Source: Massospora cicadina | Taxonomy: Eukaryota > Entomophthoromycota > Entomophthoromycetes > Entomophthorales > Entomophthoraceae | DNA: 64,000 nt | Assembly (NCBI GenBank): GCA_022478985.1 | Contig: JAKSZP010014455.1 | Location: forward strand, 186,001-250,000 | Direction of reading: 5' to 3' | Shown here: positions 59,234 through 64,000 of the stretch, piece by piece | Numbering within the stretch: position 1 is the first letter of the stretch | How the letters are laid out: each line of letters begins with the position of its first letter | The notes under the pieces: generated by a model | What the model saw: the letters and a program-made list of their open reading frames with translations, nothing else | The model's database searches: none | Told to the model about the DNA's origin: nothing | Translations under genes and position numbers: made by a program

Positions 59234-59241
59234 ATTTTTAT

Positions 59242-60789
59242 TTAGTTTATCAATTAAGCTTTGAGATGAAAATTATTAATTATGTCATCATTTAGCTATA
59301 ATAACCAGTTAAATTGTTAATCTTAATTTACAGAGGATTGTCTCTGATGATAGTTATGATTATAATTTCCTTGGGGATTGTTTCCAAAATCGTAGATATG
59401 CGTAAGTTGGCTCAAAATAAACTATTACTCATAAGTAATTGTCAGATTTGGTAGCTGACATGTTTGCTGGTTCAAATGCTAATTTAAATATGCTATTTAT
59501 CGTAAAATAATAAGGAGTCTTTCCTATAATTGAATCAATATTCCTTTCCATTGGCTAGGCTTGCCCTGATCATCATAGATACATTCTACCTCAACAAATA
59601 TCCTTCATTAAAATTGCCTACAAATATTCTTTAATTTTCATAATAATAGCTACCTTAAAACTGAGAATACTATATTGAATTAATAGTTTACAGTTACTTC
59701 AAGTTTAAAGTTGTATAGATATCACTTCCTCTCTAAGTGTCAACAGCCAGAGTGAGGCCAAAGTCATTTAAATCTTTATTTATTGCCAGAGTGAGGCCAA
59801 ATTCACTTATCCTATCAACGTCCACCAGAGTAGAACCAAATCTACCCAATAAATAAAGATTGACTAGCTAGTTGTCTTCATAAAATTAGAAAGTCCACAT
59901 TATATTTCAGTGTCAGAAGTTAAGCAAACCTTTGCATCATTGAAAACCCCATGGTTTTTGCACTTGGTGCTCACTAGAGGGGCTGAGTCAAATTTATCTG
60001 AATTTAATAATGCCAAATAATTCAACTAATGGAGCACAGAAGAAATGTGGAGGCGGGATCATTAGCAGCCCATTAAGGAGATATCCAGTTTCAGTGGGTA
60101 TGCTGCTGGAGCCCCAATATATTTGCTTAAAGACAATTGAGGTAAACGAAAAAGCCATGACCATATACAATTCACCTTCAGAGTGAATCTGAGATAAATT
60201 ACCCAATATTAATGAGATTTGATGAGAGGGTTTCAAATTTTCGCACACCAATAACCTGGATTGGAGCTTTGGTTTATTTCACCAAATGACATATCAGGAA
60301 GAGTTAGGACAACATTTCAAACATTATCCCATATGAACACTTTGACTTTAGTGGGATATTTGCATAATACTGGTAACATTGATGATTATGTTATCAGTTA
60401 TGTGCATCTGACTACTTGGAACATAAGAATGATCCAAGTCTGATAGCAGGTGGTAATCAACAATCTGGTTGCATACACTCAGAATAGTAGTGTACAACAC
60501 CAGACGTTGATGCAACAATTAGACAGCTTTCAACAGATCTGTGTCAGGTTGGACTATATGTGGCAATGTGTTCAGTAGTCAAATACACAAAATTGAATAT
60601 CTGGTGGCCCAGTTGAATATGAACTTCAAGAGATTATCGAAGAGATTATTAACCAGCTTGTGTTCAATCATTGGTGAAAATTATGAAGTAATAACCGCTG
60701 TCATTTGGTAGAACCAATATTGCAATTCAATTTGAGTCCTGGATGCAACTGAGCCAATGGTTGCCACCAACACTGAAACTCACACCATC
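59242..60789. other. No recognisable gene; small tandem repeat
   Basis: Three 39-bp units lie at 59746-59862. The open frames at 59994-60251 and 60261-60443 carry no motif. This could include the 5' LTR of the gag-bearing element that follows, but no border can be shown. Confidence 0.4.
59746..59862. repeat. Three imperfect 39-bp tandem units
   Basis: GCCAGAGTGAGGCCAAA starts at 59746 and 59785, and the variant ACCAGAGTAGAACCAAA at 59824. The spacing is exactly 39 bp both times. Confidence 0.7.
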
Positions 60790-61044
60790 ATGCTCAATTT
60801 GGTCAAGGGGAAACATGAAATTAAGAACGCTGTCAAAATTATAGAGAGACAATATGCGAAACTTAAAGAGGAGATGAGAGCCAAAATTGATAAACTTTGC
60901 ACAGAATTGAAAATTGTTAATAAGAACGTGTAAGAGTCAGCAACTGTTTCCAAATTAGACTTGTTGAAACTCAAAGTTATTAAATTAAATGACAAACTGT
61001 TCAAATATGAAAAGGAGAATTGCAAGCTATATTATAATTTATGA
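60790..61044 (+). pseudogene. Gag N-terminal coiled coil
   Basis: ATG 60790 opens a frame with one stop (TAA near 60931): KIIERQYAKLKEEMRAKIDK, then SATVSKLDLLKLKVIKLND and LFKYEKENCKLYYN. Hydrophobic residues recur at heptad spacing and charged residues dominate between them, indicating a coiled coil. Confidence 0.55.
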
Positions 61045-61599
61045 TGGGCAGAAATGAGAGGCTTCACTTCAGAAGGAAGTCAAAACCTTGAAAATGACTC
61101 TACAAGGGGATATAGAGAAAAAATGTCACCCTTGGGAAAATGACCAAAAATCATGGCTTAAAAGAAAAAAATCCTTAGATGCTTGGATGACCTCAAAGGT
61201 TCTAAATGTACATGCACTCAAGATGAGTACCATGAGGTGGAGTTAATTTAAGATTAATGGGCATCTATCAAAAAAGGTGCATTAAAAGCATGATTCAAAG
61301 TGTTTTGGAAATGCCCCCAACTTTGCACCACTTTCAGAAGTAACTCCTGAAGCGACTCCAGAATCCATTTAAATTTCAATTAGAAACACTTCACCAGTTA
61401 TTGTTGAAGATTTTATTAGCACTCCTAAGTTGCTCATTTTCCATTGGGATAACGCATCACCTTTCTCTGGTTATTTGAGATGACCATGTATGGTTACAGC
61501 TACCATCATAAATCTGTCACTGTCATAAATTGCCTCATTACCAAATGCCAAAATTTAGTTTTGCCCCATCTTCAAGGGGATTAATGGAGCTATAATGAG

Positions 61600-62130
61600 G
61601 CGAAGGAAGCGATTATGAAGTAACTCAGCAGTCCAGATAAGATGTCAGCTTGGAAGCATAAAATTATGAGAATTCAGTCTAAGAAAGATGAAACGGTGGG
61701 TGCGTTCACCAAGTGTTTTTAAGTTGAAGCGCAAATCCTTAGTGAAGCAAATATGGTGTCTGATTTTGATGGAAGAATTTCTATGCAAAACGCATTGCGT
61801 CCTCACTTAGACTTGCACCAAAAAATGGCGTCAAACCTCACTAGCAAATACACCATTTCACAAGTGTTAGAACATCTGAAAGTCCTGTCAGCAACATTTG
61901 AAGCACCAAATTGGACCTATAATCTAAATAATCAATCAAACAATTATAAGGAATTAGGGATGATCCCTGACAAAACCAGAGATTACAATAATTGTGGTAA
62001 TTTAGATAATCAGTTTGAGGGATCTTGACCCCCTAACAAGCCACGTTTGACTTGTAATAAGTGTGGCAAACCTGGACATCTCGCCAACAATTGTGGACAG
62101 CAGAAACTGAAGGATTAGGCTAACCTAGTC
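61600..62130 (+). pseudogene. Gag capsid-like region and CCHC knuckle
   Basis: The open frame 61753-62028 continues a segment (from about 61620) with DKMSAWKHKIMRIQSKKDE and a FTKCF..EAQILSEANM helix. After one stop, CNKCGKPGHLANNC at 62053-62094 is a perfect C-x2-C-x4-H-x4-C retroviral-type knuckle, which packages element RNA. Confidence 0.85.
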
Positions 62131-62599
62131 CAGCCTAAGGAAAAAAGAAACTTCCAAACGGCAGGGAAAAGACCACGTTGTCTATATGAGGGACAGTCTA
62201 GAACTGCAGGTGATCATTTTCCCCTAATAAACCATACAAATTGGACAAGTCAGAACTATTTGTGGGCGAGCCTGAATTAAATACTCTTCTCCAAGTACTT
62301 TACCAAGGTTTATTCGCAATAACCAGGTCAAAATCAAAGGGGATTGCCCCGAAAAATTGTGAAAGTGGTAGCTCGTCCATATGCCAGACAAATACTTGAG
62401 AAGGTCTAAAACGCTGAAGATGAAACCAACCCATTAAATGCCAAATTAAATAAAGTCAACATATTGATTCTGATCTGTACCATTAGAGAAATGACTTCCT
62501 TATATCTCAGATAAATCAATATATACACTAGATTCAGCTAATGAATCCATTATACATGCAGTAAACAATAGTCTATTTAAATTTTCTAAGTGCATGTAT

Positions 62600-62940
62600 A
62601 TGGATATTTTTGTGAAATGAGCTCCCATCTAGGCAATACTTGATAGTGGAGCACTGATTTATATTTTATCGACCAATTTAGTCATGATATTAAAGGCTAA
62701 ACCGGATTTGGAGCATAGTAAGCAATACAGGACAGCTGGTCCTAACTCTAAAAATTCTTGCAGGGCCTATGGCGCTCTGCTGCTATTATTTGGATCCTAG
62801 GTCATATCAGTGCCAGCGATAGTCCTGGCCAACTGAGAATTATGGAATTTATCTTAACAATGACATCATGTGGAAGTATGTGGTCAAATATGACTTTGAA
62901 GAAAATACCTTATCAATTCTGGGGCAGATGTTGCCACTGA
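62600..62940 (+). pseudogene. Aspartic protease of the gag-bearing element
   Basis: AILDSGALIYILS (about 62634-62672) has the D-S-G active site of retroelement proteases. KPDLEHSKQYRTAGPNSK and VISVPAIVLAN follow in frames separated by stops, keeping the beta-strand order. Confidence 0.7.
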
Positions 62941-63349
62941 TTTATCAACGAGAAGGGAATTCGCCTCTCAGCAAGAGAAATAATTCCATCAACCTGGTAT
63001 ATAAGAATGGGATATTACTTGTTGGTTAAAGATTAGTCAGTGAAAGAGTCCAGAAAGTTACCCAAATACATGACCAAAAATCTTGATATCTTAATATAAA
63101 CTAAGGAAAATGTTATAAATCAGCTGAGAAAAGGCAGAAAATCATGGAGACCAGACTGAATTTAGAACCAAAATCAATTATATTTGAAACTCAGTGCTCA
63201 TTGATGTGATGAATGGGATCATTCCAAGCCTCCATGAGGTAATTTGGCAAGAGGGCCCAGGCAAGGGCTTACAAGCAGGAGAGTGCAGCGGTGGTTAATG
63301 ATCCTAGTTATTGGCTTGATGAACGGTTATTGCTAAACCCTTGAAAGAT

Positions 63350-64000
63350 GGTAATGACAATATTGACGCTTATGAGGATTGTCTGTCCACCAAAGAGGGC
63401 GTACAGAGAGGCGACAGCCTTGTTAAAACCAGAGGTATATTTCATTTTCCGTTCAAAATCCAGATAACTTATCTAAATCTCAGCAAATAATTTTAAGGTT
63501 TTGAAATTCATTTTCAATTTTGAGGTTTTTATTGCATACATTAGAAAATAAATTTGTCCTAAACACCTTCATCTGGTTGTATTAATGTTAGGAAATGGGG
63601 GATATTGGGGAACTTGTTCCTGCGGGGTCTGTGGGCAATGAGCTATCCATGGGCCTATTTCAAGAATCTCGTCCCCCTGATATACCCATCTGGGCCCTTT
63701 CTAGACCGTTTGTTAGGTACCTCACACTTTATGGAAAGTTTTCCACATTAAATTTCGTTTATTTGGACAAATTAGAGCTTGGCATTACTGTGTTGACCTT
63801 ATCACAAATTTATAATTAAAATTTATTAAAGTTTTCTGGTTTCTTCTGATAAACGCAGCCGCTGCTCTTCTCAACTCTCAATACTTCCCATTTATGGAGT
63901 AATTTGGCTTGACAGCCCCTGATTCGCCTGACTGCCCTTCGCTGTAGCTCTAGACATTACCACTTTTGGCATAATTTGGCTTGGCAGCCCTTGATTCTCT
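63350..64000 (+). repeat. LTR related to the 38-41 kb repeats (runs off the window)
   Basis: CGTACAGAGAGGCGACAGCC (63400-63419) and GTTTTCCACATT (63738-63749) have counterparts in the reverse complement of 38.5-41.4 kb. The region continues beyond 64000. It could be the 3' LTR of the gag-bearing element or a 5' LTR of a further one. Confidence 0.6.

Larger units (their letters stand above)
60790..63340 (+). mobile_element. Gypsy-type element, gag and protease only, degenerate
   Basis: In + order: a coiled-coil stretch (60790-61044), capsid-like region (61600-62030), zinc knuckle (62053-62094), and protease (about 62630-62860). It then passes within 0.5 kb into an LTR related to the 38-41 kb repeats. 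No RT, RNase H or integrase is present, so pol is deleted. Confidence 0.7.

Noticed and set aside
1..64000. CRISPR arrays, bacterial operons, rRNA or intact tRNA genes
   Set aside because: No regularly spaced direct-repeat array, ribosome-binding-site-led gene clusters, or complete cloverleaf was found; the content is eukaryotic retroelements.

Overview
This window is a eukaryotic, transposon-packed intergenic region. I see no convincing host gene. The RNA/protein style is non-LTR and LTR retrotransposons with polyproteins broken by stops and frameshifts, tRNA-derived SINEs, and one DNA transposon. The biased decay (CpG to TpG/CpA differences between near-identical LINE copies) and the RT styles suggest a filamentous fungus with a large repeat-rich genome, possibly a basidiomycete such as a rust. 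That assignment is inference only; nothing in the window proves the taxon.

Layout, left to right. 1-3.0 kb: 3' part of a Ty3/Gypsy element on + (RT, RNase H, integrase, polypurine tract, start of LTR), with a tRNA-derived SINE (2455-2742) inside the LTR. 3.1-7.6 kb: decayed Gypsy pol and gag on -. 8.8-9.4 kb: RT remnant of another Gypsy on -. 11.9-17.2 kb: LINE copy A (+), with 14-bp target duplications. 18.4-27.1 kb: a nest, in which a roughly 2-kb ORF1-only LINE derivative (LINE-X) is split by a 6.8-kb LINE of a second family (LINE3, 19.6-26.4 kb). 29.6-36.2 kb: Gypsy element on - with both LTRs. 37.0-37.2 kb: second tRNA-derived SINE. 38.5-41.4 kb: a pair of LTR-like repeats around a 0.85-kb insert. 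41.85-48.56 kb: a very old relative of LINE A (LINE4), split by a 1147-bp solo LTR. 48.7-53.9 kb: LINE copy B (-), an inverted near-copy of A. 56.95-57.90 kb: 5'-truncated LINE-type fragment. 58.6-59.2 kb: short Merlin-type DNA transposon. 60.8-64.0 kb: Gypsy gag/protease on + and an LTR related to the 38-41 kb pair.

The most unusual signal is a roughly 20-nt sequence, ACCATCTAGTACT followed by a short A run. It occurs six times. One occurrence is the exact 3' end of LINE3. Two others sit between perfect direct duplications of 15 and 19 bp, and two more between imperfect 14-bp duplications, one of which splits a recognisable reverse transcriptase motif. These look like micro-insertions consisting only of the last few nucleotides of a LINE transcript plus poly(A). 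All these copies being cut at nearly the same point is not what ordinary random 5' truncation predicts. An assembly or amplification artefact must be excluded.

A second theme is sharing of machinery. LINE A, B and 4, the ORF1-only LINE-X, the 57-kb fragment and the 2.5-kb SINE all end in versions of the same 3' tail (GTCCAT..C.TGGT.GGC..CC). This is the pattern expected if one LINE reverse transcriptase mobilises all of them.
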